Source: Euptelea pleiosperma (lineage: Eukaryota > Streptophyta > Magnoliopsida > Ranunculales > Eupteleaceae). From it: a stretch of 64,000 nt of DNA. Of this stretch, positions 23,904 to 37,900 are shown piece by piece. How positions within the stretch are numbered: the stretch's first letter is position 1; every line of letters starts with the position of its first letter. The notes beneath the pieces were generated by a model, which was not told the DNA's origin, ran no database searches, and worked only from the letters and a program-made list of their open reading frames with translations. Where the stretch lies: assembly GCA_035048495.1 (NCBI GenBank), contig CM068546.1, positions 35,730,674-35,794,673 on the forward strand. Direction: 5' to 3'. Both the position numbers and the translations under genes were made by a program.

Positions 23904-24209
23904 GGGCGTGTTTGATTGTACAGAGTTTTTGCAAGAAAATACATCTGAGAAATGTTTTAAATGGCTGATTGATTGCAAGGGAGAACACATATTTCAATTA
24001 TGTGAGAAAATAAAGGTATATTTTCAGGTGGAAATGAATTCTCACCTATCTGGATGGGAAATGAATTTTGGACTTAGTGGGGAAAATTATCCAGATTTAA
24101 GTACTTTCGTAGGAAAAATTATACAGATTTAAAATGGCTATCTAGCAAGGGATAGTTGATGTTTTCCCAAGGAAAATGCAATTTTCTCACTTGGAAATCA
24201 AACACGCCC
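23904..24209. mobile_element. Tourist-like MITE
   Basis: Left end GGGCGTGTTTGATTG, right end its inverse (GGAAATCAAACACGCCC), with TTA duplications at 23901-23903 and 24210-24212. 306 bp, same family as 17161-17666. Confidence 0.8.
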
Positions 24210-25299
24210 TTAGGGTTTTAATTCCCCACAAGCCACACGTATTTGATACATACACGTAAGAACTAAATCATGTTAATTGAAATACTAATAATTAATGATT
24301 AGTTTCAGGTATATGCTACATATCAATTGTGAATCATAACCCTATCTAAGCATATTCTTATAGGGATTCTTGTTGTAGGTTGTCCCTTACACAACGTAAG
24401 GTCATCATCAATCATTATGTTACGGCCCCTCCTTTTGAAACTAAAGAGTAAATGACCAAACTAACCTCAAAATCAAGTCTCCAGTTTGTGATTCTGATTG
24501 GGTGTTATACTTAATCAACTTCGATGGGCTGAGAGAAGGTTAGCCCATAGTGCGGGGGGCAGCCCATTATATTGCTTCAAAGGCCCAAGTTTGATAGGGG
24601 GTCGCAACAGGGGCAACGTCCGGAGGGAACTGCAGTAAGAAATTGAAAGAGAGAAAGAGAGAGTGGCGGTCTGAGGAAGTTGCAGCAGCAAACGAGATGA
24701 GCTGGCTGGAGAGAGGGAGAGGAGGAAGTTGTCCTCCCACGATCGATGGAGGAACAAGGGGAGAGAAAAGGGTTAGGGTTTGAGAAGATACCTGTATTGA
24801 CGACTTGAGGGAGAAGGACAAGAGAGAGAGACTTCACGGGGAGCGGAAGTCATTTTCCTTTAAAATGCGATAAAGAAAGTAGTTTTCAGTGGAGCCCACT
24901 TTTCTGCCCTCAACCAAACACATGTAAACAGCACTTTTATGGGTTTTTATTTTCTTTTCCTAGAAAAGCACTGAACCAAACGCAGCCATTTGTGTTTCAA
25001 AGGCCCAAATTTGCTTTCATTCGTTTTGAAGCCCACATAAGTTTGATAGGAAAGCCCAAGGTTGGATGATCCCATCTCCGAGAAACTATGGGAGCGTGCA
25101 TTGGCCTCAATTTTTGTATTCACAGGGTGCATCCAAACATGCCTCCTCTCTCAGAAAATTGTATTCGATGCAACATTTATGACGGCAAAACAACATGTAA
25201 ATCTGCAAAAATTTTCAAATGTTAAATCCATAATGCGTCTTATTGACATGCATGTGTGTTTAGGGTTCTGGGAAATGAATAGAAAACATTGTATACCAT

Positions 25300-25505
25300 G
25301 TTACCAAGACCCGTCCGCCTTTAATGACAGCGGGTTATCAACGAAACCGCCAACACACACAGAGTACTCGGCATGTGCCATGATTGCTGAGTGCTCAAAA
25401 AGAAATCTTTAAAAACACTCACCTGGGTATGTGGCAAACAGCACTCTGAGTACGTGCCGAGAACTCTGTGGTGGTCAACGGCTTCGCTGACAGCCCGCTA
25501 TCATC
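25300..25505. repeat. Foldback element upstream of PLD zeta
   Basis: GACAGCGGGTTATCA, GAGTACTCGGCA and CACTCACC-type arms on the left face GAGTACGTGCCGAG and CTGACAGCCCGCTATCA on the right. It resembles 55420-55650 in layout. Confidence 0.5.
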
Positions 25506-25728
25506 AAATTCAATAAGCAAAATTAAAATGGGTAGCAAATCCATGGGCTGGGCCTATTGTCAACCAAATGAAACCCAAAACCTGACCCAACATGTTAGGG
25601 AGCTTTTTGTCAATTCACAAAAATTCAGTTAGGGATAGTTTGACAGTTTTGTTTTGGTAGTCATAAAAACTCAACTAACGTAATAGAATCGATTATCAAT
25701 TTCGGCTCTTCCATGATTAGGAAAAATC

Positions 25729-25735
25729 TATAAAA
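25729..25735 (+). promoter_or_regulatory. TATA box candidate of the PLD zeta gene
   Basis: TATAAAA about 220 bp upstream of the PLD zeta ATG, followed by a pyrimidine-rich leader. Its position fits a core promoter, but no transcript data are available here. Confidence 0.4.
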
Positions 25736-25820
25736 TCCAAAGGTCGGAGATTCCAGAGAGAGCTTCTAGACTTCGACGTAGTTTTAAAAAAAAAACCAAA
25801 AGCAAAACAAAAATCCGCGT

Positions 25821-25846
25821 CTCCCTCTCCCTCTCCCTCTCCCTCT
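25821..25846 (+). repeat. (CTCCCT)n microsatellite in the PLD zeta leader
   Basis: Just over four tandem CTCCCT units lie between the TATA candidate and the start codon. Pyrimidine-rich leaders of this kind are common in plant 5' UTRs and often vary in length between alleles. Confidence 0.8.
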
Positions 25847-25888
25847 CATTCAAACAAAACGACATCTGGAACCTGGCCGGAAAAGAAG

Positions 25889-25951
25889 ATGCCAAAACGG
25901 TTTTCCGGTTGTTGTCTAAGGATCAGAGGAAGAATTCTTCCTCTCCGTTAA
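25889..25951 (+). promoter_or_regulatory. Upstream ORF overlapping the PLD zeta start (TAATG)
   Basis: The ATG at 25889 opens a 20-codon reading frame whose TAA (25949-25951) shares its last A with the main ATG at 25951. The overlap TAATG is the arrangement used for stop-restart. The encoded peptide is short and basic (MPKRFSGCC...). It would be translated only if transcription starts upstream of 25889, which the TATA candidate suggests. Confidence 0.5.
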
Positions 25952-28900
25952 TGGCATCAGAGCAATCCATGTCCGGTTGTGGGTCCTGCTATGTTCAGAT
26001 GCAAACGGAGCCGTCGATATCGTCTTCTCACTCCTCCGCTTGGATTTTCGAAGACTTGCCCAAGGCAACCATCGTCTCCGTCTCTAGACCCGATGCCGCC
26101 GATATCAGTCCCATGCTCTCCTACACCATTGACTTCCAATATAAACAGGCACTCATCAATTTCTCCTTATCCGTCTCTGTTTTTTTTTTTTTGGTTAGTT
26201 TCTACTGGGAGTTTGAAATTTATGTTTTTAGGAAGAAAATTATGTTGTTTGGGAATTATAGACTTAAAATTACAATTAAACAGCTTCGTTCTAAAGGTTT
26301 GGCTTCTGTGAATTACACTGCGAAGAGCCTAATTGAACTCAGTTTTTATCTTTCAGAATATTTAAAGTATTCGCCGAAAGCTAATTTGTTTTATAGGTTT
26401 GTGTGAATTGAAATGTGAAATGCTTTACTGCAAGTAGCAAGTATGTCGATTAATTCCGATTCTTCTTGTGTGCCAAACAAGAGGAAGAGAGGAGCGGATT
26501 TAGGGTAATGACGATGCTTATCAAGTACTAATAGGTGTGTTGGAAACACTGAAAATTGGCTTATGGAGGTCACTCCCATCTGTTCCTCTTTTCGCGTTTG
26601 GTAACATACAAGGCCCCACTTTTTCCATTTTTGCACATATGAGTGCTGAAAAATGAGAACTTTTTCTCTGTTGAACATTCGTCTGGCTGGTTCATGACTT
26701 TCCTAAACAGGCTTATAGGGTTTAAAGAGAACTTCAAATTAAATGTTTTTGTTTGATCTGTCTTTCCAAGTCTGAAATGGTATTTTATTGTGAAGGTGTC
26801 TTTAGTATTGAGAATGTATCTCCTCTTCGTCAGATACATAATTATTTTCTTTTTGCAGTGGAAAGAAATCTGATAATTGTGGAAAACTAATTGTGTTTTT
26901 CTATCCACTAGTTCAACTGGCGCTTACTGAAGAAAGCATCACAAGTTATCTATTTACATTTGGCATTGAAGAAACGGGCAATTGTTGAGGAATTTCACGA
27001 GAAACAAGAGCAGGTTTGTCTATTATGTTGATGATGGTCTTATTGCACGTGTTAGTTTTTTGGCACTTTGAGGTTTTCAATTCTATTAAATTTGTATTTG
27101 AGGAGTTGTGGGATTTTTAATTACCTTCTCACTTGTACTTCACATTGAAGGTTAAAGAATGGCTTCAAAATCTAGGAATAGGAGATCACACAGCAGTTGT
27201 GCAAGATGATGATGAAGCCGATGATGAGGCTGTTCATTTACATCATGACGAAAGTGCTAAAAACAGGTGGCCGCCGGTGCATCACTTAAAAGCTGGTTTG
27301 TTGTGTAGAGATGTTCCATCCAGTGCTGCTTTGCCGATCATTCGCCCTGCACTAGGAAGACAGCAGTCCACTTCAGATGCAGCAAAGGTGGCAATGCAAG
27401 GGTATTTGAATCACTTTCTAGGAAACCTGGATATTGCAAATTCTCGAGAGGTATGAATAGGATCTTTCACCATGATATATAGCATTTTACCTTGAAAGAT
27501 GGGCCAAAGCTTCTCGTATTTGACTGTCAACCTGAGTTCGAAATTCAGATCCATCTAAATAGTTATTGGTGTTCTTGTGTTACTAGATACAAACTTACAA
27601 TCATGTTTGTTATATCTTTGTTTATATTGTATCTAAATTGTTTCAGAGATTGAGTTGATTTTTGAGACTGTTCAAAATGTGGCATATCTGACCTGAGCAT
27701 AAATATGGATGGCAGTCGGTGTTTCATGTATCTGAAGTACTTACTGAGGAAGATTCTTAGGTTTTGTACAGAGGATTATCTTTTGTTTAATATCGACGCA
27801 GCCTTCTTTTAGTCATTGTCCAATTGCCTTATTGCTTTCTATCCGTTCATTTGTTTTTCTTATGTGGGTTGTAACTTAGAACCTTGGGCCTTGGACATCA
27901 CTTTTTCTCTCACAAAACTGCCACTTCTTTATATTTGGTGTACTTGTGGATTTGATTAGAAGATATGCATGACCAGCTAAGTGTCAAAAAACATATCTCT
28001 GAGATGGCTTCCCATAGTCCAATCCAATGTACTTTGATAACCCATTACTAAAAATAGTCTGTATGTTCTTCCATGATTCCCTTCCAATCATAGCTACTCG
28101 CAAGCGGCCAAAGCCGGGGCCATGTGTTTTGCTTCAACATTCACTTGTGCAGCTTGGGACAGTTTCTCTCATATTTTTTGCTTCAACATTCACTTTGTTG
28201 ATATCTTCTAGTAGTTGTCATCTATTGAAATCCCGTCCATGCGTTGTTGTAATGGGCTTGTGATGGTTTACCTTGTTTTCTTGGTGATGATGCTCATTAG
28301 ATCAATGCAAACAGAGAGAATTTTCCTGCAAGACCCCATTTCAAATATTTGGAGATATTTGATTTTTCACCAGAATTTTGAATCGAATATGACTATGTTA
28401 TTAAGGCACAATAACATCAGCCACCATTCAGTTTGTGATATGTGAATCTTATGTGATCATTTAACACTTTATTTATTTCGCACTAGGGTACTAAAATTAT
28501 TTTCCCTAAATGAGTTTTATCCAAGAAATCAGCAACAATATAAAGCTCATTAATGACAAACATCCTCCTCAGTTGTTGAAGCTCCCAGTTCGACAATAAC
28601 TCTAAGCAAATCTTCTTCAAGTTTAAGAAGATAGATTCGAAAAATATCTGTGCTTTGGGACAGTGGCCTTGGTCTTTGCAACTGCTGCTGCTAAGACACT
28701 AAGGTTCTCCAAGATGTTAAACACCTCTAGCTGTACCAGCATGGTGGGTGGCTCTGCCATAGCCATATATGCTATTGTTAGTCCCTTTTCAATTTCAAAA
28801 TTGTACTTATAAAAATTATTCACAGAGGGGATGAAATATTATAAGGAATGAGATCTTTTGGAAGTCAGAGATCCAAGTTGATACAAAACCCATTAAGGAA

Positions 28901-31900
28901 GAGCATCCAAGCTAACTCCCTCAAAGTCTGTGGGACATCACAAGTTATATTACTATTAAATTAAGAACTTGAATAGGATCTGAAGTATGTTCTAAAAAAT
29001 ATGCTTAAAATCTATTACTTCCCCATTGTTGGATTACATAGAATAACTTATGACTGTTAAAAGTAGAATCTTACCGTGGATTAACAATTGAGCTCATTTT
29101 GATTATTGAATCTTCTTATCATTTGGTAAATAAGGGATTCGTGTCTTCTTAATTTTTTGGCACCCACAAAGCTACTAAAAAATCCTTAAAGTTAGTCATG
29201 TATTTTAAGAACCTCATAAAATTCCCAGACCATCCTTAATTTGTCTGTTTTTTATTTTTTTTTCTGTTTATCTGTTTATCTATGAGACAAGTATTATTGA
29301 GCCTTTCGTATTAAACCTCTATTTGATTATTTATCGTAGACTTATCTTGTTTAGCTTCCTAGGTCTCCTCTTCCTCTGATTCATATTTCAACTCTGGGAC
29401 AGTAAATTCAATTCTTCCCTCTAATCACATTGTTTTTAAAAGAGAAATATTGGCGATGAATTTGTGGTATTTGGTTTGGTTACTGATTTTCAATGCTACT
29501 ATATGTAACTCTAAATTAATTGAAATTTTACTTTGAAGTTTGGACTGGTTGTGCATCTATTTTTATCAACTCTCGGATGATAACACTGAAAGCTCCCTCT
29601 AATGAAACGGTCTGTATAAGAGAAAGATTGGCAATCAATTGGTAGTATGTGGGTTTCTTAGTATATATTCAATGCTTGTGCATTTAACTCTGAAGCAGTT
29701 GAATTTTTCTTTTGATGTTTAAACTGGTTGTACATCTGTCTTTCGTCATTGTTCCACTTTTTACGCCTATAAGCGGTTCTGGACTGTAGGTTTGTAAGTT
29801 CTTGGAGGTTTCCAAGTTATCATTTGTACCAGAGTATGGGCCCAAGTTGAAAGAAGATTATGTAATGGTGAAGCATCTACCAAAAATTTCAAAGGATGAT
29901 GATGATAGAAAATGCTGTGCATGCCATTGGTTTAGCTGTTGTAATGGCAATTGGCAAAAGGTAATACAACCTTATCCTGAAGCCAAGGTTTATATTCTCT
30001 CTCTTTCTCTCTCTAGGATGATTTTGGTGAGGATGATCTTTGTATCATCCTCAGCAAAAATCAGCTCATTCTGACATTTCTAGCGCCATGAAAAGTGGAT
30101 TCATCTCCATGTGGGCTCCATAGAGCCATGTCAAAATCTTGGTCAGAATATCCTGACCTATATATAGGGCTGGATATCTTGATGCACCATTTGACACATC
30201 TATGTGGGGCTCACATGGAGTTGAGTCAAGCAGATATTTTGTGAGGATGATCTTCTCATCATGGAGATTATCCTCACAAAAAATCAGCCCATTCTGACAT
30301 TTCTAGCAATATTTGTCTTCAATATGTCCCAATTGGCATCAGGTAGACACAAGGAGGGTCTAACATCCGCTTCATTGAACACATGGCTCACGTGCATTAG
30401 GGTGTGATTCACCATTTACAGGCTTCATCTAGATCTCCAATGCCAAATGCAACCCGATCAGATGGTCATAAACCATTTGATCTATCGCCCTCTTTGGGGC
30501 AGTTGTGAAACATATGATGAAAAGTCCACTAAAAATCGATTGTCATCCAATCAGGTTTGGTTATTATGTAGGTAGTCCCCTCAGTGGGACCCATTGAATG
30601 GGGTCCCCCACTCTTCTGAGCGTGAGCCATGCATGTAGATTTTCTGGGTCTAGCAGACAGGATCCTTAGATTTCTTATATTTAACCTTGATCCAAGGACC
30701 ATAATCTTTTGATCAATCACACTCGTTTGGATGACACTGCCATGTCAGGAGATAATAAGCTCTCATAATTTATCAATGATGCCATATTATATTGCTGATT
30801 TAGTTGTTTTTTGTAACATTTGAATTGAAGTATGAACTTTATGTGCTATACTGAATAAGTGATGCTACATTTCTTCGTCATTTCGGAGAACATGAGCAGT
30901 GTCTTAAGCATGTGACATTCATGTTTCTTGACATTTGAAAGTTTCTTGTTTACATATTGGAGGTATATGACATGCTTATCATGATATTTACCTTACAGGC
31001 TAAGCTTCCTGAATAATGAGCGACATACCCACCAATAACTCTTTAACGTTAACTTAAAACTAACTGCTATGCTCTAGATATCCCTATTCTGTACAAATAT
31101 CCTACTAGAGAAGCATAACTTAAATGTTCACATATAACTTATCTATGTATACTCCAGTTTATCACATCATAAACCTTAGTTTACAGTATTACTCGGTACT
31201 TGAACTGTGTGTAGGTGTGGGCTGTATTGAAACCTGGGTTTTTGGCCTTGCTGGAAGATCCTTTTGATACCAAACTTTTAGATATAATCATTTTCGATGT
31301 ACTACCTGCCCCAGATGGAAATGGAGAAGGCGGAGTATCTTTAGCAAAAGAGATAAAGGAACGTAACCCTTTACGTTATGCATTTAAGGTAAGCTGCTTA
31401 TAACCTTTTATATTTTGCGTAAAGCTCAAAGATACTGGTTAATTTCTTTTTGGTCTGATTAGAGAGACTTCAGTTACGTTTCATCTGGCTTCACTATGGT
31501 GCTATGTTTTTAGTAATGGTCCTTTTTTCCCTACATAACACTGGATTCTGGACCAACTTATAATAGCGTCTGGTTGCTAAGTTAACATGATCATTTTCAT
31601 ATTTTGAACTCATTGAAACTCAAACAATAAGGCTTTGTAGCATAAAGAAATGGAAAACGTACTACTATATTGCTGATTTCCTTACTAAATTATTGAACTT
31701 CATATAGTCATAAGCTTAACAGTATGGTAGTAATAAACATATATTGTACATTTCATCATGAGAAATTTTGCAATGCTCATTTGAATTTTAAAAGCTGCTA
31801 GGTATATACAGCAAAATTGATATATTTCTATTATTTTCTTGATAATATTACTCATTTTTGTTCCACTGGTATAAATTGTAAAAGGTAAATTACAGATTGG

Positions 31901-34900
31901 CTATACAAACATTTAGAGTATATTCTAGAAATTTCTTTTAAGGCTTCAGAGTGGTGGTTGACCAGTCTAAGCATTGTCTACAAAGAGAACTCGTATATAT
32001 ACATAGGGGTTGGGATATTCTGACACGTTAAATGACAGATTTTTGCACGGCCCTGTGGAGCTCGCATTGAGATGAGTCAATGGCTGATTTTTGGTGTGGA
32101 TGATATCCTCAACATGCAGATCCTCACCAAAAATCAGTCCATTCTGAAACTTCTAACCCTATCAAAAATGGCCTGAAAGTTAACGGTGAAATCGACGGTA
32201 CAGATCCGTGTCAGAATATCCTAACCCATATACATATATCATGCCCAGATATAATGTTATATAATGTGCTCATAGTATTACCAATACTTTGTAAATGTAA
32301 AAACTGAAATCTGCAGATGCAAAACACTCTTAGAAACTTCTGAGAAGTGTTATTTAAGTCTTCTTTCGATATCTACTATACATAACATACATAACTTAAA
32401 ATTCCACCTTTTCGGTTAAATGTATTGTTTTTGTACAGACATCTTTCAAACCGTTCTGGCAGACTGACAGCATCAATGTGCGAATTAAAATGAGATATGC
32501 ATTTATTTATAATGTTGTCACGCATCATTCAATAGCCCTTGCATATGTTTAAATGATGTGTTTGTGTGAGATTTGTGATGACAAGATCTGCCGAGCTATT
32601 AAAGATTGTTTTGATTTGTGTAGAATATTTTTCAGACTAATCTTTCAATATTTTGAAATGTAGATGAATAAAATAATATAAGAAAAATTGAACATATATG
32701 AAAGTGAATGTGAAATATTTTATCTTTTTTTTTGAAGTATTGGTGGGTACTTCTAGTGGTCTTCAACCCTTAATTTTACCTCTTCAACTCTGACATAATT
32801 AATGAATGGATGCAATTGTAGTTCTAATGTAGAGAGCCATGTTGTAAGATTGCTATCTAACCATCATTTGAAAATCTCAAAAGGTGTCGTGTGGTAACCG
32901 GAGCATAAAGTTAAGAATTAAAACTAAAGCCAAAGTTAGATATTGGGTTGCTGCAATTAATGATGCCGGACTAAAGCCTCCCGAGGGCTGGTGCCATCCT
33001 CACCGCTTTGGTTCTTTTGCGCCACCAAGGGGTTTGACTGAAGATGGTAGTCAGGCTCAATGGTTTGTAGATGGGCAAGCTGCATTTGAAGCGATTGCTT
33101 CAGCAATCGAGGAAGCAAAATCAGAGGTCTATTGCTTCAGTTACTGTGCAGTCAGAAATTAATTTCAACCCACATTGATCTCCATATAATTTGATAAAAA
33201 AGAAATGCTGAAATTATTGAAAGCTCAATGCAGATATTCATTACTGACTGGTGGCTGTGCCCAGAACTGTATCTACGGCGTCCTTTTCACACTCATGGGT
33301 CTTCTCGGCTTGATGCTATACTGGAAACAAAAGCTAAGCAAGGGGTTCAGGTGCTTTTCATTTCGTTTTTTTTTTTAATATCCTGGATTCTTTTTCTATT
33401 GTTGACATTGTATGTTGCTCACTTGCATCACTGCTTTCATGTTTTAGATAGGGTACTTTAGGCATTGTTTTATATAAGACCCACCTTACGGATCTACCAA
33501 TATGGATTTCCAGTCTGATGGTACGCTGTGACTGATTTATATTTGTTTTTTTAATTTCCACACAATTTCTTATGGCCTGTCCAGTATTCAAGTTTTTGTG
33601 GACGCACTCGGATGGGAAAGTATAGAAGTATACCTCCATTTTCTTCAAAGAACTCATAAATTGAAGGATAGTAACATGTAGTAATGCTTGTTCAACTGCA
33701 CATGTTATTCATATTTGTTATACTTATATCAAGTAAACTGATGTAAGATTTATGTATGAATTTACTTCAAACTTATACTTCTGCAGATGTATTACCTTAG
33801 AGATAGATATGTCTCTAAATCTCACATGAATTTTAGGACAAAATAAGGATTCTATATAACTCAACTATTTATCTATGTTCATCTCAATCTTTATGCTATT
33901 AACATGTTGCATCAAGTTGGACAGTCATGCAAAATCCACATTGCAAAGACATTATACATGTTGAACCTTATGGCGCCTTTTTTCTTCTTCCTAATTAACT
34001 TCTCTGCGTGTTGAGTTACTGGTTTGATCCAAGCTTACCCATCAACGTTAAAAAATAGATTATGTTGACATGGGTCAATTTTGTTATATCCCTTCCATAT
34101 AAGGCCACTTGCACACACATATCTTCGTGTTTCTTTGATAACATTTTTCAAATTAGTTGATCTTTCTCTGTATTTATGCATCTGTGCAGGCCTTTCAATA
34201 AAGTTATTGTTGTGCGTTAACATCATTAGACTTAATTGCCTACATTTCCAAGATATAATCAACTGAACATTTTTGTAGTTGATTACTGTAATCACACGTT
34301 GGACTTATCTATATCATGAATATGAGTGAGGAGATAGCGCTTCATGCCATTGACTCAAGGTTTGGAGTGGTCGCTGGTCCTTTGGCATGCTATCTAGTTG
34401 ATTAAGCTAGTTCGGTGAGGATCTCCAATTTAGTTGAAGAGCTTTGACCTTGAAAACAGTTTGCATTGGGTCGCCTAGGATTTTAAGTCCTTCGTAAGGA
34501 AAATGCACCAATATCTTAACATATATTTGTGTGGACTTTCCAAGTTTTATATTTTGGAGTTGATCCAACATTTGTGCTGAAGTGCCAATATTCTTGCTTG
34601 CTAAGCCTCCATTTTTGTGGTAGGAAATACAATAGTCTGATGTGCATGTCTTGTGTGTCTGAATAATGCCATGCAATACGATATGAATAGTAGTAATACA
34701 TGAAAAAGGACATAAAAAAAAACACCTTCTCAAAGCCTAAATACTGTTATCATGTCTTTGGTGACACTGAACTAGAAAACTGATAGAACATTTGTACACT
34801 TTAGTGCACAACTTCTTCTCATATATATAGATTACTGGGCCATTCCCATATGCTTCATGTTTTAGAATTCTACATGGCAGATATCTTTTTTTTTTTTCTT

Positions 34901-37900
34901 TTTTTTTTTTCGTAAAAAAGTAGCATTACTGGCAGTGTCTTTTTTATTATATATTTTTTTAAATCTGAAATCTATTCTGGGATTGTTTGGATATTCACCA
35001 GTTTGATTTAATTAATGACCATTCACAGATATATATTCTTCTCTACAAAGAAGTTGCTCTTGCTTTGAAAATCAACAGTGTCTATAGCAAACAAAGGCTT
35101 CTCAACATTCACGAGAATGTGAAAGTATTGCGTTCTCCTGACCATTTCTCAACCGGCATTTATCTATGGTAGGCAATTCATTTGTGAAATCTGCTTAAAT
35201 TTCTCACCAAGATTGGAATTAGGAGGTGCATTGTTTGTCTGTTTAATCAGTACTCTCTATCAACTTGGATTGTTGCAGATGCTGATGAACATATCTGGTT
35301 ACATATAGGTCCCACCATGAAAAACTTGTTATTGTTGATTACCGGATTTGCTTTGTTGGAGGACTGGATCTATGCTTTGGCCGTTATGACACATTTGAAC
35401 ACAAAGTGGGTGATTGCCCTCCTATGATATGGCCTGGAAAAGACTATTATAACCCGAGGTGAGTTCCTATGTTTTCTTCCGAGAAAGTCCTTACTTAAAA
35501 ATTTCAGTAGACAATGGTTTTAAGAGGGAGAATGAAATGAGAGTTTTATTCCTTTATGGTCCCCTGTTAGACATCGTATTAGTACAACTGTCATCAATGT
35601 AAATTTTTTCTAATCGATGGATGCTTCATCAAAATCTATTAATAAGATAAGATGACAAATAATGAAGGATGAAATTTTTGCTGGACAGTTGCCTGCGGTT
35701 CCGATTACTCCAAAATCAGGTGAGATGGGTAGGATACTCCTACTGATATGAGTTTTGATAAATGGTCCATCTAAGAGATGGGCCAATAATTGGATGGCTT
35801 ATAGCAGACTTTACAGTTTACGAGTCATGGAAAGCTCTCAGCACAACTTATCTTTTGTCCTGAATAATTTGCCATAAGTTGGTGACCAACACTTAATTCA
35901 TTCTGTATTTTTATTGGTTGTTCACGACCAAGGTTTTTAATTCTGGTGTAGTCAGAAATAGAATCTATACTAATATAAAGCAACAACCGGTAGTACCACC
36001 CACACATGTCACACAATTAAAAGCCTCTCTACGTTCAAAGCAAAACCTTCCCTCATTAAATGCCTCTATTCCAAAGAAAAGACAAACCTGGGTTGGAGTA
36101 CGCCCTGCACAGTTCAGGATGTCCAGCACACCCACATCCCTCGTCAATGATGATGAGGGACAATAGTATATGCCACGTGACACACTCTTAGGGACCACTG
36201 ATGACATGGATGTTTGTCCCATCCCGAGGTTGACCTATATAAGCCTGTTTAGTGATCTCAAACCTTTGGATCTGAATACCCATATAATGCTCAAAATCTA
36301 CGGTTAAAATCAACCCGTGAAAACGACTCCAATCAAATCCTTAAAAATCATTAATAGGCTGATTTTTTGTATGTAGGTCCATCTAGGGATGGGCCAAATA
36401 TCGATACGGCGAGTGATCTCTACGAGTGTGCTACGTGTAAGGTGCGCGTGCATCGCATGTGGCATTCCCCCTAATCAATATAATGTTGAAATGTTGTAAA
36501 GTTTTTGTAAATTATGAAAATATTATGGTTATGGAAATCATGGAAAAACAAAGGAAACATTGATATTTTAGGAAACAATAAGCATGAAAGTGCACTCATA
36601 ACTCATGAAATTACACATTTAAATGCTCATAATTATGTCATAAGTACATAAAAGCAAAAAATAATTGCCGACCTGAAGAGGACATAGGCATATGATCTAC
36701 GGATCTTTTTTTATTTTTTTATTTATTTTTTTGTTAATTAAGGCAGTATTTTTATTACAAAAATTAGATTATACATGTAATTAACCCATTGGTGTTCATC
36801 TGCGTTTGCCATTACATGTCTTACTTACTACGATACTACTAATTTTTTATTCTACATATGTCATTCACAATTATTAATTATTTTAAATATAAAAAATTTA
36901 AAAAAATTGTGGAAATGGAAAGTTAAAGTAATGTTTCCTTTGGGCCCCTGTGCAAAAGGAAATGTTTTGGTAAATGTCGTGGTAATATGTCGAATTTAAT
37001 ATCGTATTCCAAATTTTGTTATTTTAGGGAATCTGAACCAAATTCCTGGGAAGATACAATGAAAGATGAATTGGATCGTGGAAAATATCCTCGCATGCCA
37101 TGGCATGATGTCCATTGTGCTCTCTGGGGACCACCTTGCCGTGATGTAGCAAGACACTTTGTTCAGCGATGGAACTATGCAAAGGTTGATTTTTGTTACT
37201 TTTGGTACAGTCACTACAGTGTACTTGTTAGAACTTAGAAGTTAATTTCCATTGGGATTTTAGTCATTATTATACATTCTTCAGAGAAACAAAGCTCCGA
37301 ATGAGAAAGCGATTCCACTACTTATACCTCAGCACCACATGGTTATTCCACATTACATGGGAAGAAGCAAAGAAATAGAGGCTGAAAGTAAGAAAGTGGA
37401 AGACAATAACAGACATATCAAAAGACAGGATTCCTTTTCTTCTGAATCATCATTACAAGACATCCCATTGATTTTGCCACAAGAAGCTGATGGGCTAGAT
37501 GCTGCCAATGGAAATTCAAAGTTAAATGGCTTGAACACGTCTCACAATCTTTTCGATCAGCCAAGCAGGGTCAGTCGAAGTCTTTCATTCTCTTTCCGGA
37601 AGTCCAAAGTCGAACCTTTAGTTCCAGATTTTCAGATGAAAGGCTTTGTAGATGACCTTGATTCTCTGGATCTTCAAAGGGAAATGTCTCTGGATGTGGT
37701 GACGCAGAAAAATATTCACAATTCAAATAAGGAGTGGTGGGAAAAACAAGAGCGGGGTGATCAGGTTGTTTCCGCAGATGAAGCTGGACAAGTTGGTCCT
37801 CGTACATCATGTCGTTGTCAGGTTGGTCATATCTCATTAATTTCATTGAAATACTTAAATTTAATTTTTGGGGTTTCCAGCACATTTAGGGTTTTTTTAA

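Larger units (their letters stand above)
23580..25180. repeat. Pair of inverted about 90-bp repeats enclosing 1.5 kb
   Basis: 23588-23670 read on the minus strand (GGGAGCGTGCATTAGCC ... GTGCATCCAAACATG ... CAGAAAATTGT) matches 25087-25175 on the plus strand. The enclosed DNA contains a hairpin (23752-23866), a Tourist MITE (23904-24209) and a GA-rich stretch (24640-24840). It may be a MITE pair or the ends of one composite element. No gene was seen in it. Confidence 0.5.

Noticed and set aside
24515..24837. Gene coded on the minus strand (Ser/Leu-rich frames)
   Set aside because: GA/CT-rich low-complexity sequence opens all three frames. No family match or splice structure.
25909..25950. PLD zeta start upstream of 25951
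   Set aside because: The frame is open but begins with TTG. The first in-frame ATG is 25951.
31997..32236. Extra PLD exon in intron 5
   Set aside because: The sequence is a MITE with 9-bp duplications, and exons 5 and 6 already join in phase.
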